From: Gordonia lacunae
Lineage (GTDB): Bacteria; Actinomycetota; Actinomycetes; Mycobacteriales; Mycobacteriaceae
Reading direction: 5' to 3'
Assembly: GCF_002149015.1 (NCBI RefSeq)
Contig: NZ_NGFO01000002.1
Coordinates: 1-64,000 of the forward strand
Length of the DNA: 64,000 nt
Part shown: positions 1-8,601 of the stretch, in pieces
Position numbering within the stretch: the stretch's first letter is position 1
How the letters are laid out: each line of letters opens with the position of its first letter
The notes under the pieces: generated by a model
What the model saw: the letters and a program-made list of their open reading frames with translations, nothing else
What the model was told of the DNA's origin: nothing
Database searches by the model: none
Translations under genes and position numbers: made by a program

Positions 1-501
1 CCCCACCCCTGGCTGCGCAACGGCAGCCGGATCAGACTCCGTCCGCCGATCTGCCGGGAATTCATCGCGTTCGACCCGGACGACGACCGCTCGGACTGGA
101 TCGGCCGGGCCGCCGAATCCACCCGCACGCGGTTGCGCATGGTGCTCGACGTCGTCGCCGACCGCGGCTATTCGATCGAGCGCATGACCGACGACCACGT
201 GGCGATGATCGAGGCCCTGAGCTCGCTCGACACCATGTCGGACACCCTGCGCGCCAGGGTCGGCGACCTGCTCACCGAACTGTCCGTCATCGACTACCTG
301 CCCGAGGAGATCGACTCCTGCGCGGTCGAGGGCACCGGGGTGCCCGTGGTCACCATCGGCGCACCCGTCTTCGACGCCGCCCAGCGAGTGATCGCGGCGA
401 TCGTCGTGTGCCCGAACCGGACACTCGCCGTCGACGAGTTGCACCGGCTGGGCGAGGCCACGCGGGCAGCTGCCGACGGGATATCGCGCCATCTCAGGTG
501 A
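1..501 (+). CDS. IclR-family regulator, C-terminal part (5' end outside window)
   Basis: The frame is open from the first base, so the gene starts upstream and only about 166 codons are present. The last third has the typical end of an IclR effector-binding domain: a beta-strand segment APVFDAAQRVIAAIVV followed by a helix ending in ISRHLR. The DNA-binding N-terminus is not visible, so the family call rests on this half only. IclR proteins are dimeric regulators that bind a small metabolite through this domain. The gene ends at a TGA at 499-501, and the next gene on the same strand starts about 120 bases later. A different GAF-like regulator is possible. Confidence 0.6.
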   Translation, partial: PHPWLRNGSRIRLRPPICREFIAFDPDDDRSDWIGRAAESTRTRLRMVLDVVADRGYSIERMTDDHVAMIEALSSLDTMSDTLRARVGDLLTELSVIDYLPEEIDSCAVEGTGVPVVTIGAPVFDAAQRVIAAIVVCPNRTLAVDELHRLGEATRAAADGISRHLR

Positions 502-622
502 GGAGACAATCGGCCGATCGAATGGACTCGCCGCGCCGAAATCGACACGAAACGGGCTTTCTGCGGGAAACTGACCGATGATCACGCCACGCGACCATCG
601 CCACCAGCAAGGGAGTCGAGAC

Positions 623-1096
623 ATGCCCGGCACGAAGACGATCACCCGGTTGGCCGCCGCCGCCATCGCACTGGCCTCGGCCGCCGGCCTCGGCGTCGCC
701 GCAACCGGCGACGCCGATGCGGTGACGCGCGAGTATCCGCTGTCGAACTGCGTGGGCCTGAGCCCCAACGTCGTCGACGTCCCGTTCCTGGCGCGACGCG
801 CCATCGTCAGCACGTATGCCGGAAACGCCTACATCGCCAGCGACTTCACCAGCTACTTCCCCGGCGGGTATCAGTCCTCCGCCCGTCTCGACTGGCACAA
901 CCTCGCCACCGGCAAGCGTGGCTCCAAGGTGAGCAACGTCCGCGTGAACCCGCCTTACCAGGGCGTCCACTACTTCGTGATCCCGGTCAGTCAGATCGGC
1001 AAGGGCCGCGTCGCGGTGACCTTCGGCGCGGTCAACCGGAACGCACTCTGGAGCATCCCGTCCACGAGTTGCGGTGGGAGCATCGTCATCCCCTGA
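623..1096 (+). CDS. small secreted protein of unknown function
   Basis: This encodes 157 residues. The start at 623 was chosen over an in-frame ATG at 578 because a purine-rich GGGAGTCGAG precedes it and because it puts a normal Sec signal peptide at the very N-terminus: a basic start (MPGTKTITR), an Ala-rich hydrophobic core to about residue 27, and a likely cleavage around ADA at 31-33. The mature part is about 124 residues with Cys at 43 and 150, which could form one disulfide after export. It is rich in Ser, Val and aromatic residues, and I recognise no family. It stands alone between the IclR-like gene and a palindromic repeat. Confidence 0.7.
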   Translation: MPGTKTITRLAAAAIALASAAGLGVAATGDADAVTREYPLSNCVGLSPNVVDVPFLARRAIVSTYAGNAYIASDFTSYFPGGYQSSARLDWHNLATGKRGSKVSNVRVNPPYQGVHYFVIPVSQIGKGRVAVTFGAVNRNALWSIPSTSCGGSIVIP

Positions 1097-1168
1097 GCCC
1101 GGCTCCCGCCACCGATGACTTCCGGCGGCGGCACCCTGCTCCCCAATCTGAAAGAAAGCGACCCCATT

Positions 1169-1312
1169 GCTCCCTGAGGAGGCCCGGAGCTTGCGGAGGG
1201 CGCGTTCAACTGCTCCCTGAGGTGCGAGGAGCGCAAGCGACGAGCCACGAAGGGTTGGCGAGGCACGTCACCCTGCCCTTCGTGGCTCGCTTCGCTCGCT
1301 CCTCAGGGAGCA
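1169..1312. repeat. REP-like palindromic intergenic repeat, copy 1
   Basis: A first unit, GCTCCCTGAGGAGGCCCGG plus 15 further bases, is followed by a large imperfect hairpin. One arm starts TGCTCCCTGAGG at 1211 and includes GAGCCACGAAGGG at 1242-1254; the other includes the exact reverse complement CCCTTCGTGGCTC at 1276-1288 and ends CCTCAGGGAGCA at 1301-1312. The same sequence family recurs at 11447-11615, partly inverted. It carries no coding sequence. It could act as a transcription terminator or mRNA stabiliser, or be a non-autonomous mobile repeat. Its right end lies 13 bases before a gene fragment that has lost its N-terminus. Confidence 0.8.
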
Positions 1313-1325
1313 GAGAAATCATCGG

Positions 1326-1772
1326 ATGGTCCTCGGTGCCACCACGTTTCGTGAGTTCGTCGAGTTGATCCCGGTCACCGCGGGCGCCCCCGCGGACACC
1401 GAGGACATCGACGACTGGCTCGCCCTGATGCGTGCGATGCCGGCGACGGTCATCTCCTCGACGGTGACCGACACCAGCGGGTGGCCCGACGCGACGGTCG
1501 TGTCCGGCGACGCGGGCGACACCGTACGACGCCTCAAGGACGAGTCGGACGTCCCGCTGCACTCGCACGGCAGCCTGTCCCTCAACGCCTCGCTCATGGC
1601 CGCCGGTCTCGTGGACTTCGTCCGGGTGACCATCTTTCCGGTGATCAGCGGCACCAGCGGCACCGAGCCCGTGTTCGGCGCGGCCACCGACTTCGACCTC
1701 GATCTCGTGGACAGCCGCCTCCTCGACGGCCGGATCCAGGAACTCACCTACCGCCCCACACCGCACTTCTGA
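1326..1772 (+). pseudogene. DHFR-like (RibD C-terminal family) reductase lacking its N-terminus
   Basis: The 148 codons resemble the later two thirds of dihydrofolate-reductase-like RibD-C proteins: a strand/helix unit MVLGATTFREF corresponding to the usual LxGRxTYE segment, the strand VISSTV, a VPLHSHGSLSLNASLMAAGLVDF helix region, and the final FPVISGTSGTEPVFG loop. Family members are usually about 180-200 residues and start with an SLDGF-type strand that helps bind NADPH. Those roughly 50 residues are absent here and are not found upstream, where a palindromic repeat ends at 1312. No ribosome-binding site is clear. I therefore call it a 5'-truncated remnant. A short functional form using the ATG at 1326 cannot be excluded. 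Confidence 0.6.
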
Positions 1773-1800
1773 CCCGGGCGATCGCCCACACCGACTACCA

Positions 1801-1814
1801 ACCAAGCACTTGCT
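1801..1814. promoter_or_regulatory. KstR2-type operator
   Basis: ACCAAGCACTTGCT matches the mycobacterial/rhodococcal KstR2 consensus AnCAAGnnCTTGnT at every fixed position. It lies 18 bases before the ATG of the crotonase/acyl-CoA dehydrogenase operon, where a bound TetR-type repressor would block initiation. KstR2 controls genes for degradation of the steroid C/D-ring remainder (HIP). No kstR2 gene is in this window. Other TetR regulators of fatty-acid genes have similar sites. Confidence 0.6.
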
Positions 1815-1831
1815 AGGTTAGGCTCGGGGGC

Positions 1832-2755
1832 ATGAGTGACGCCGTCATCCCACCCCCGCTCGGACCCGACGATCTGGGTCCCGACACCTCACCGGTCGCC
1901 TACGAGACCGGCGGCCCCGAGGGCGCGGTGGCCTATGTGACGCTGAACCGCCCGGAGTACCGCAACGCGCAGAACTCGGTGATGACCTATTCGCTCGACG
2001 CGGCGTTCCGCAGGGCCGTCGACGACGCCGCGGTGAAGGTGATCGTGCTGCGCGCCAACGGTAAGCACTTCTCCGCAGGCCACGACATCGGCACCCCCGA
2101 ACGCGACTTCGACACGTACTACGCGAACGCGGCCGTCCTGCACTGGGATCACACCGACAAGACCGGGGCCGATCAGCGCCTGGCCCGCGAGATGGAGGTC
2201 TACATGGGGATGTGTCGCCGGTGGCGCGACATCCCCAAACCCCTCATCGCACAGGTCCACGGCGCCTGCATCGCGGGCGGTCTCATGCTCGCGTGGATCT
2301 GCGACTTCATCGTCGCCTCCGACGACGCCTTCTTCTCGGACCCGGTCGCGCGGATGGGCATCCCCGGCGTCGAGTACTTCGCCCATGCCTTCGTGCTCGG
2401 CCCGCGCCGGGCGAAAGAGATCCTGTTCACCGGCGAGCGGTTCACCGCCACGCAGGCAGCCGACTGGGGCATGGTCAACCATGTCGTACCGCGCGATGCG
2501 CTCGAGACCAAGGTGAACGAGATCGCCGAGAAGGCCGTCGCCATGCCGATGCAGGGTCTCTTCCTGAGCAAGAAGGCCGTCAACATCTGCGAAGACCAGA
2601 TGGGGCTGCGCACGTCGATGGACTCGGTCTTCGGGTGGCACCACTTCGCGCACGCGGCCAACTCCGAGGCGGGCGGCGACTCGCTCGGCGGCATGGACGC
2701 GAAGTCGATGAAGGCGTCGGCATCGACCGGCACCGCGTCGGGATCGGGGAGCTGA
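1832..2755 (+). CDS. crotonase-fold (enoyl-CoA hydratase family) protein without the canonical catalytic glutamates
   Basis: 307 residues of the enoyl-CoA hydratase/isomerase superfamily. The CoA and oxyanion-hole segments are visible at HFSAGHD (79-85) and GACIAGG (144-150). The residues that line up with the two catalytic glutamates of classical hydratases appear to be Met152 and Val172, so hydration by the usual mechanism is doubtful; a retro-aldol, lyase or hydrolase role is possible. The C-terminus is a Ser/Thr/Gly-rich tail. It is the first gene of a tight operon with three acyl-CoA dehydrogenases, an arrangement resembling echA13-fadE17-fadE18 of mycobacteria. That suggests beta-oxidation of a bulky CoA ester, probably steroid-derived given the KstR2-type box upstream. 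Confidence 0.8.
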   Translation: MSDAVIPPPLGPDDLGPDTSPVAYETGGPEGAVAYVTLNRPEYRNAQNSVMTYSLDAAFRRAVDDAAVKVIVLRANGKHFSAGHDIGTPERDFDTYYANAAVLHWDHTDKTGADQRLAREMEVYMGMCRRWRDIPKPLIAQVHGACIAGGLMLAWICDFIVASDDAFFSDPVARMGIPGVEYFAHAFVLGPRRAKEILFTGERFTATQAADWGMVNHVVPRDALETKVNEIAEKAVAMPMQGLFLSKKAVNICEDQMGLRTSMDSVFGWHHFAHAANSEAGGDSLGGMDAKSMKASASTGTASGSGS

Positions 2756-2756
2756 C

Positions 2757-3923
2757 GTGGACCTGCTGTTCGACGACGCCGCCGACGCCTTCCGCGCCGA
2801 GGTCCGCGCATGGCTGGCCGAGCATGTTCCGCACGAACCGCTCCCGTCGATGGACACGGCCGAGGGATTCGAGGCGCACCGCGAGTGGGAGCGGACGATG
2901 GCCGCCGACCGGATGTCGGTCGTCAGCTGGCCGGAGGAGTACGGCGGCCGCGATGCGCCGCTGCTGCACTGGGTCATCTTCGAGGAGGAGTACTACCGTT
3001 CGGGTGCGCCCGGACGCGTCAGCCAGAACGGCATCTTCCTTCTCGCACCCACCCTGTTCGAGCACGCGAGTCCCGCTCAGCTGGAACGCATCCTGCCGCG
3101 GATGGCCAACGCCGACGACATCTGGGGGCAGGCCTGGAGCGAACCCGAGGCCGGCAGCGACCTCGCGTCGCTGCGGTCGACCGCCGTTCGGACCGACGGC
3201 GGCTGGCTGCTCAACGGGCAGAAGACCTGGAGCTCGCGGTCGAGTTTCGCCGATCGGGCCTTCGGCCTGTTCCGCACCGACAAACAGGCGCAGCGCCACA
3301 AGGGGCTCACCTACTTCATGTTCGACCTGCGCAGCGAGGGCGTGACCGTCCGGCCGATCGCACAGCTCGACGGCGAGGCCGGATTCGCGGAACTGTTCCT
3401 GGAGAACGTCTTCGTCCCCGACGACCCGTCGAGCCCGGGTGAGTCGGGCGTCATCGGTGAGGTGGACAACGGGTGGCGGGTCGCGATGAGCACCGCCGCC
3501 AACGAGCGCGGACTGTCGTTGCGGGCGCCCGGCCGATTCCTGGCCACCACCGACCGCCTCGTCGAGCTCTGGCGGTCGAACCGGGATGACGTCCCGTCGA
3601 CGGCGAACACCGATGCGCGCGTCGCGGATGCGTGGATCGGGTCGCGCGCCTACGAACTGTCGACCTACCAGACGGTGAGTCGCCTCGCGGCCGGCGGCGC
3701 GCTCGGCATGGAGTCCTCCATCAACAAGGTCTTCTGGTCCCAGTGGGACATCGCCGCCCACGAGACGGCGCTCGACCTCCAGGGCCCCGCGGCCGAACTC
3801 GACGACCAGTGGACCGACGGTTACCTGTTCTCGCTGTCCGGGCCGATCTATGCGGGCACCAACGAGATCCAGCGCAATGTCATCGCCGAGCGCCTGCTCG
3901 GCCTTCCCCGCGGAGATCGGTGA
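2757..3923 (+). CDS. acyl-CoA dehydrogenase, subunit with catalytic Glu
   Basis: 388 residues, starting at a GTG one base after the previous stop. The acyl-CoA dehydrogenase fold is shown by the middle segment WSEPEAGSDLASLR, which contacts flavin and substrate, and by the C-terminal IYAGTNEIQRN, where Glu370 would be the catalytic base. It oxidises an acyl-CoA to the 2,3-enoyl-CoA with FAD. It is followed directly by two shorter relatives that lack the second motif. In actinobacterial steroid catabolism such pairs form alpha2beta2 heterotetramers that accept bulky substrates, which is the likely arrangement here. The exact substrate cannot be read from sequence. Confidence 0.85.
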   Translation: MDLLFDDAADAFRAEVRAWLAEHVPHEPLPSMDTAEGFEAHREWERTMAADRMSVVSWPEEYGGRDAPLLHWVIFEEEYYRSGAPGRVSQNGIFLLAPTLFEHASPAQLERILPRMANADDIWGQAWSEPEAGSDLASLRSTAVRTDGGWLLNGQKTWSSRSSFADRAFGLFRTDKQAQRHKGLTYFMFDLRSEGVTVRPIAQLDGEAGFAELFLENVFVPDDPSSPGESGVIGEVDNGWRVAMSTAANERGLSLRAPGRFLATTDRLVELWRSNRDDVPSTANTDARVADAWIGSRAYELSTYQTVSRLAAGGALGMESSINKVFWSQWDIAAHETALDLQGPAAELDDQWTDGYLFSLSGPIYAGTNEIQRNVIAERLLGLPRGDR

Positions 3924-3928
3924 TCATC

Positions 3929-4897
3929 ATGGACTTTCGACTCTCCGACATCCACACCGATCTCGCCTCGACGGTGGATGCGATGCTGGGCAAGGCCGAC
4001 ATGCCGACCGCCACGCGCGCCTGGGCGGCCGGCGACCGCGCGGCCGTCGCCAAGGTCTACTCACAGCTCGCCGATGCGGGCATCAGCGGTCTGCTGATCG
4101 ACGAATCACACGGCGGCAGCAGCGCCGGGGCGGTGGAGATGGTCGTCGCCGTCGAACAGCTCGGACGCCACTGCGCCCCGGGGCCGATCGTCGAGAGCGT
4201 GGCCGTGCTGCCGATCCTGCTGCACGACGCCGACGTGTCGGGCCCCCTCAGTGACCTCGCCGAGGGCCGGCTGGCGACGTGTGCGATCCGACCGCTCCAG
4301 CCGTTGGCCGCCGACACGGCCTCCGCCGATGTGTATCTCGTCGACGACGGCGTGCTCTCCCGTGCGACCGTGCAGAGCACCGAGGCGTCGGTGGACGGCA
4401 CCCGCACCCTGTCCCGGGTCACCGCCGGGGAGGTGCTGGCGAGCGGGGTCGATGCCTCCGACGCGGCCGACGCGGGTGCTCTCGCCACGGCCGCGCAGCT
4501 GCTCGGTCTGGGTCAGGCCATGTTGTCCATCGCGTCGGAATATGCGCAGTCGCGCAAGCAGTTCGGCCGCCCGATCGGATCCTTCCAGGCGGTCAAGCAT
4601 CACCTGGCCGACGTGGCGATCGCCATCGAGATGGCGCGTCCACTCGTCCACGCGGCCGCCCTGGGCATCGACGGCCAGGTGCCGGAGGGCACCGATGTCT
4701 CCCGTGACGTGTCCGCGGCCAAGGTCGCGGCCGCCGAGGCGGCCGACCTGTCGGCCCGCCGCTCGCTGCAGGTCATGGGTGCGATCGGCTACACCGCCGA
4801 ACACGACATCTCGCTGTACATCACCAAGACCCGGGCGCTGCTCAACGCCTGGGGCTCCCCCGCCGTACACCGCCAACGCATCCTGGAGACGCTGTGA
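3929..4897 (+). CDS. acyl-CoA dehydrogenase-like partner subunit
   Basis: 322 residues. The ATG at 3929 is preferred; an in-frame GTG at 3920 overlapping the previous stop would add three residues. The C-terminal domain has the FAD-contacting motif SRKQFGRPIGSFQAVKHHLAD and the LQVMGAIGYTAEHDI segment typical of the family. The GTNE-type catalytic glutamate motif is missing, as expected for the non-catalytic, flavin-completing partner of a heterotetrameric FadE pair. It is encoded between a full-length dehydrogenase and another partner-type subunit and overlaps the latter by four bases, so the three are probably translationally coupled. Confidence 0.8.
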   Translation: MDFRLSDIHTDLASTVDAMLGKADMPTATRAWAAGDRAAVAKVYSQLADAGISGLLIDESHGGSSAGAVEMVVAVEQLGRHCAPGPIVESVAVLPILLHDADVSGPLSDLAEGRLATCAIRPLQPLAADTASADVYLVDDGVLSRATVQSTEASVDGTRTLSRVTAGEVLASGVDASDAADAGALATAAQLLGLGQAMLSIASEYAQSRKQFGRPIGSFQAVKHHLADVAIAIEMARPLVHAAALGIDGQVPEGTDVSRDVSAAKVAAAEAADLSARRSLQVMGAIGYTAEHDISLYITKTRALLNAWGSPAVHRQRILETL

Positions 4898-6000
4898 CCG
4901 TCAGTACCAGCACCGAAAGCCCGGCGATCAGCGCCGAGGAACGGGAGGCACTCGTCGAGGCGGTGCGGGATCTGCTGCGCCGCCGCGGCGATTCGACGGC
5001 GGTCCGCGCCGCCATGTCGGCGCCCGGGCGGATCGACTCGAGCCTGTGGCGGACGCTGTGCACCGAGATCGGCGTGGCCGCGCTGGCGATCCCCGAGCAG
5101 TTCGGCGGCGCCGGGGCGTCGTGGGTGGAGTCGGCCGCGGTCCTCGAGGAACTGGGCGCCGCACTGAGTCCCGTCCCGGCGCTCGGCTCCGCGCTCGCCA
5201 CCGGCGCGATCCTCCTCGCGGCCGACGACGACGCGTCGTCGCGACTGCTCCCCGCCCTGGCCGCCGGCGAACGGACGGCCGCGGTGTGCTGGGCCGGTGA
5301 ACGCGGCTGGCAGACCCCCGGGGTGCGCGCCGAGGCCGGACTCCTATCCGGGACCTCACACTTCGTCGTCGACGGCGAGTCGGCCGACGTGCTCCTCGTA
5401 CTGGCGGCCGGTCCCGGTACGCACGTGACCCTGCATGAGGTGGCCGCTGATGCGGACGGTGTCTCGGTGTCGCCGATGCCCGTACTGGACCCCACCCGAG
5501 CCCTGTCGTCGGTGCGTTTCGACGAGGCCGCGTCCACGGCGATCCCGGCCCCGGACGATCTCGCAACCCGCCTCCGGGCGCTCGCGTGGGCCCTGCTGTC
5601 CGCCGAGCAGGTCGGTGGCGCACAGCGGGCCCTCGACCTCACCGTCGACTACACCGGGTCCCGCAAGCAGTTCGGCCGCACCATCGGCTCGTTCCAGGCA
5701 CTCAAGCACCGGATGGCCGACATGTACGTGTCGGTCGAGACGGCGCGGTCGATCGCCCGGGCCGCGGTCGCCGCGATCGCCGCCGACGACCCCGATGCCG
5801 ACGCCCTGGCAACGGCCGCCCATGTGTACTGCTCCGATGCCTACCGTCGGGTCGCGGGTGAGGCGATCCAGTTGCACGGCGGGATCGGCATCACCTGGGA
5901 ACACGACATCCAGCTGTATTTCAAACGCGCGCAGGCGACCTCGCAGATGTTCGGCGCACCGCACAGCGCCGTGGCCGAACTCGCGCGCTCGCTGCGCTGA
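4894..6000 (+). CDS. acyl-CoA dehydrogenase-like partner subunit
   Basis: 368 residues, beginning at a GTG that shares GTGA with the preceding stop. It carries SRKQFGRTIGSFQALKHRMAD for flavin binding and IQLHGGIGITWEHDIQLYFKRA near the C-terminus. No C-terminal GTNE glutamate motif follows, so it looks like a second partner subunit. One catalytic and two partner-type FadE genes in a row may allow two different heterotetramers. It is the last gene of the operon; a convergent gene on the other strand ends 6 bases later. Confidence 0.8.
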   Translation: MTVSTSTESPAISAEEREALVEAVRDLLRRRGDSTAVRAAMSAPGRIDSSLWRTLCTEIGVAALAIPEQFGGAGASWVESAAVLEELGAALSPVPALGSALATGAILLAADDDASSRLLPALAAGERTAAVCWAGERGWQTPGVRAEAGLLSGTSHFVVDGESADVLLVLAAGPGTHVTLHEVAADADGVSVSPMPVLDPTRALSSVRFDEAASTAIPAPDDLATRLRALAWALLSAEQVGGAQRALDLTVDYTGSRKQFGRTIGSFQALKHRMADMYVSVETARSIARAAVAAIAADDPDADALATAAHVYCSDAYRRVAGEAIQLHGGIGITWEHDIQLYFKRAQATSQMFGAPHSAVAELARSLR

Positions 6001-6006
6001 CGCCGG

Positions 6007-6645
6007 TCAGTCCCGCCGGCCGCGTCGGCGCGCGATCATCCGCTCGATCGGGTCGGTGAGCACCAACAGCACCAGCGGGAGATTTCCGCTGCGCGGGAAC
6101 ACGATCGCGACGACCAGGGCGATGGCGAGGATCACGAGTGTGCCGACTCCACTCGACGACGACGCCCACCGGTCGGTCGCGTCGTCGTCGGCCAGCAGCT
6201 CCCGGTGCCGGCGGCCCCATTCCGCGATCGCGATGAGCGAACCCACGGAGACGGCCAGCACACCGATGTAGAGGATGTTGGCCTGCCCGACGTGCGCGCC
6301 GTCGACGAGAGCCGTCGCGAATGGCAGCGCCACGATCGTCAGCAACCAGACGAAGTGGAGATTGATCAGCGTGCGATCGTAGGCGCGGAAGTACTCCATC
6401 GTCTGGTGGTGCTGACGCCAGAGGATCCAGATGACCGCGAAACTGACGAAGAAACTGACAAGCTCGACCGACCTGTCGGACACCACGTCCGTGACCGACG
6501 AGTCCTCACGCAGATCGTTGGCGATGTCGACGAGCGGGAGCACCAGCAGGGTCAACGCGATCGCGACCACCGCGTCGGCGAAGGCGATGAGCCGGCTCAG
6601 TCCCTCCGTCGACTGTCGGTTCTCCGGTTCTGTCATGCGATGCAC
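6007..6645 (-). CDS. TMEM175-family (DUF1211) potassium-channel-like membrane protein
   Basis: 212 residues with about six hydrophobic segments. The first has the hallmark RLIAFADAVVAIALTLLVL (from residue 18), a variant of the RxxxFSD motif that defines bacterial TMEM175 channels. In that family this helix lines a K+ pore and the protein works as a tetramer in the cytoplasmic membrane. The basic C-terminus (IARRRGRRD) is cytoplasmic by charge. The start may be the ATG three codons further in. It has no evident link with the steroid genes on either side and is convergent with the FadE operon. Confidence 0.75.
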   Translation of the reverse strand: MHRMTEPENRQSTEGLSRLIAFADAVVAIALTLLVLPLVDIANDLREDSSVTDVVSDRSVELVSFFVSFAVIWILWRQHHQTMEYFRAYDRTLINLHFVWLLTIVALPFATALVDGAHVGQANILYIGVLAVSVGSLIAIAEWGRRHRELLADDDATDRWASSSSGVGTLVILAIALVVAIVFPRSGNLPLVLLVLTDPIERMIARRRGRRD

Positions 6646-6674
6646 TGTAGAGCGACCGGCCGGCGATCGGTGTG

Positions 6675-7817
6675 TCAGACGGCGAAGGCCGCCTCGACCG
6701 TGGCCTCGTCGAGTCCGTAATCGGAGAGCTGATAACGGTGCTGGGGCTTGCGTGCGCCCGACTGGCTCTCCTCGTCGAGGGCCGTGACCGCGGCCCGCGC
6801 CGCCTCCGACATCGGGGTGTCCAGCGCGGCGTAGACGCGCTCGACGGTGTCCATCGGGTCCGACCGCAGGTCGGTGAACTCGATGTCGAGGAACTGCGCC
6901 GGGTCATAGCGCTTGCGCGCCGCCGAGAACTCCCGCAGACCGCGCGACCACAACTCGAGCTGGTCCTGGCCGACCTGTGCGCCGGTGAACGTCGTCGACC
7001 ACCCCGGGGTGGCGTGCTCGGCCAGGCTGCACATCGACGCGATGAGCGTGGTGGGCGGCCGGTGGGTCTGGATCACCAGGGCATCCGGGTACGCCGCCAT
7101 GAGCGCATCGAGGGCGAACAGGTGGCTGGGGTTCTTCAGAACCCAGCGTTTCCCGGGATCGTTGAGGCCGATCAGCTGGAGATTCTTGCGATGCCGGAGA
7201 TAGGCCGGCGTCCAGTCCTGGCGGCTGAGCCACTGCGAATAGGTCGGGACGTGCGCCAGCGATTCGTACGAGATCGACATGACGCTCTGCCGGAGCAGCT
7301 GCCAGCACTCCTCGACCTCACCCGCGTCCATGTAGTGCAGCCCCATGAACTCGGGGTTCTCGACGTGGTGCTGCTCGAAACCGGCTTGGATCTGCTGGTA
7401 GACCGGGTTGTCGGGCCAGGTGTCGCGGGGCGGCCGCGGTTGCGGGAACTCCGCGAGCCACATCTCGACGCCCTGATGCGCGGGATCGGCGGCGAGCAAC
7501 CGGTGCAGCGCCGTCGTTCCCGTACGGGGCAGACCGGTCACGAAGATCGGCCGCGTCACCTCGACATCGGCGTACCCGGGGTTCGCCTTCCACGATGCCT
7601 CGCTGAGCAGCCGGGCGACCAACGCCCCCTTGAGGAAGAAGCGGAACATCTTGCTGCCCATCTCGGTCAGTCCCGCCTCGGACCGGTACGACTCGAGCAG
7701 GATGCCCAGAGGCTCCAGGTAGTCGGTGCCCCCGAAGTCGTCGAGGCCGGTCGCGCGAGTCGCCGAGGAATGCAGGTCCTCGATGGTGCCGACGTCGGTA
7801 CGTGCCGCACTAGTCAT
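6675..7817 (-). CDS. sulfotransferase-family protein
   Basis: 380 residues. The PAPS-binding 5'-phosphosulfate loop is clear at TGLPRTGTT (94-102), followed by the usual helix ALHRLLAADP; downstream HxP-type and GKRWVLKNPSH segments match the sulfotransferase_3 family. Such enzymes transfer sulfate from PAPS to hydroxyls of small molecules or sterols. I chose the ATG at 7817, preceded by GGTGAAT and overlapping the end of the SDR gene by eight bases; a GTG at 7826 is the alternative. It closes an operon that starts with hsaA, an unusual position. Possible roles are sulfation of a steroid or a lipid, or only fold-level similarity. Confidence 0.8.
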   Translation of the reverse strand: MTSAARTDVGTIEDLHSSATRATGLDDFGGTDYLEPLGILLESYRSEAGLTEMGSKMFRFFLKGALVARLLSEASWKANPGYADVEVTRPIFVTGLPRTGTTALHRLLAADPAHQGVEMWLAEFPQPRPPRDTWPDNPVYQQIQAGFEQHHVENPEFMGLHYMDAGEVEECWQLLRQSVMSISYESLAHVPTYSQWLSRQDWTPAYLRHRKNLQLIGLNDPGKRWVLKNPSHLFALDALMAAYPDALVIQTHRPPTTLIASMCSLAEHATPGWSTTFTGAQVGQDQLELWSRGLREFSAARKRYDPAQFLDIEFTDLRSDPMDTVERVYAALDTPMSEAARAAVTALDEESQSGARKPQHRYQLSDYGLDEATVEAAFAV

Positions 7818-8601
7818 GGTATTCACCGCAATTCACGTCCAGGGTGTGTCCGGTGATGGCACGCGCCATCGGGGAGGCGAGGAACACGACGGCGTCGGCG
7901 ATCTCGTCCGGCTCCGGCAATCGCTTGAGGTCGGACTTCGAGGCCGTCTGTTGGTAGACGTCGTCGGGTGAGATCCCGTACTTCTTGGCGACCTCGCCGA
8001 AGTACCACTTCAGCTGGTCATCCCAGATGTAACCCGGTGCGACCGAGTTGATGCGAATCCCCTTGTCGCCGAGCTCGGAAGCCAGCGACTGCGACATCGC
8101 CAGCAGCGCCGACTTCGCGATCTTGTAACTGCCGTATCGGGGTTCGGAGTGCCGGATGACCATCGAGTTGATGTTCACGATCGAACCGTCGGCCTCGGCC
8201 AGCGCCGCGGTGAACGCGCGGATGACCCGCAACGTCCCCAGCACGGTGACGTCGATACTGCTCGCTATCTGGTCGAAGTCGGTGCGCGACAACGGCTTCA
8301 TCGACGGGAGTGCGAAGGCGTTGTTGACCAGCACATCGGCTCGGCCGAACTCGGCGACGGCGGTGGCGACCAGGTTGTCGACGGCGGCGTCATCGGTGAT
8401 GTCGGCCGGGACGACGAGACTGGTCCCGCCGGCGGCGTCGATCTCGGCGGCGACCTCCTTCAGCCGTGATTCCGTGCGGGCGGCGAGGACGACCCGCGCG
8501 CCCTCCGCGGCCGCACGAAGGCAGATCGACCGCCCCAGTCCCGGACCGACTCCCGACACCACGACGACCTTGTCGGCCAGTAGGCCCCCCGGCACGCTCA
8601 T
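7810..8601 (-). CDS. short-chain dehydrogenase/reductase
   Basis: 263 residues, a classical SDR. The nucleotide-binding glycine motif is SGVGPGLG (16-23), the NNA motif is at 93-95, and the catalytic residues are Ser146 and Tyr159-x3-Lys163. Arg42 after the second strand favours NADP(H), although this is a weak indicator. Its start overlaps the stop of the preceding DUF gene (ATGA), and its 3' end overlaps the sulfotransferase, so the three are probably translated together. An alcohol/ketone oxidoreductase acting on a steroid or its breakdown product is the simplest reading; the substrate is unknown. Confidence 0.85.
   Translation of the reverse strand: MSVPGGLLADKVVVVSGVGPGLGRSICLRAAAEGARVVLAARTESRLKEVAAEIDAAGGTSLVVPADITDDAAVDNLVATAVAEFGRADVLVNNAFALPSMKPLSRTDFDQIASSIDVTVLGTLRVIRAFTAALAEADGSIVNINSMVIRHSEPRYGSYKIAKSALLAMSQSLASELGDKGIRINSVAPGYIWDDQLKWYFGEVAKKYGISPDDVYQQTASKSDLKRLPEPDEIADAVVFLASPMARAITGHTLDVNCGEYHD

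Noticed and set aside
1097-1168. Possible terminator or tRNA-like fold after the small secreted protein
   Set aside because: Only a weak, short stem can be drawn and no tRNA features are present.
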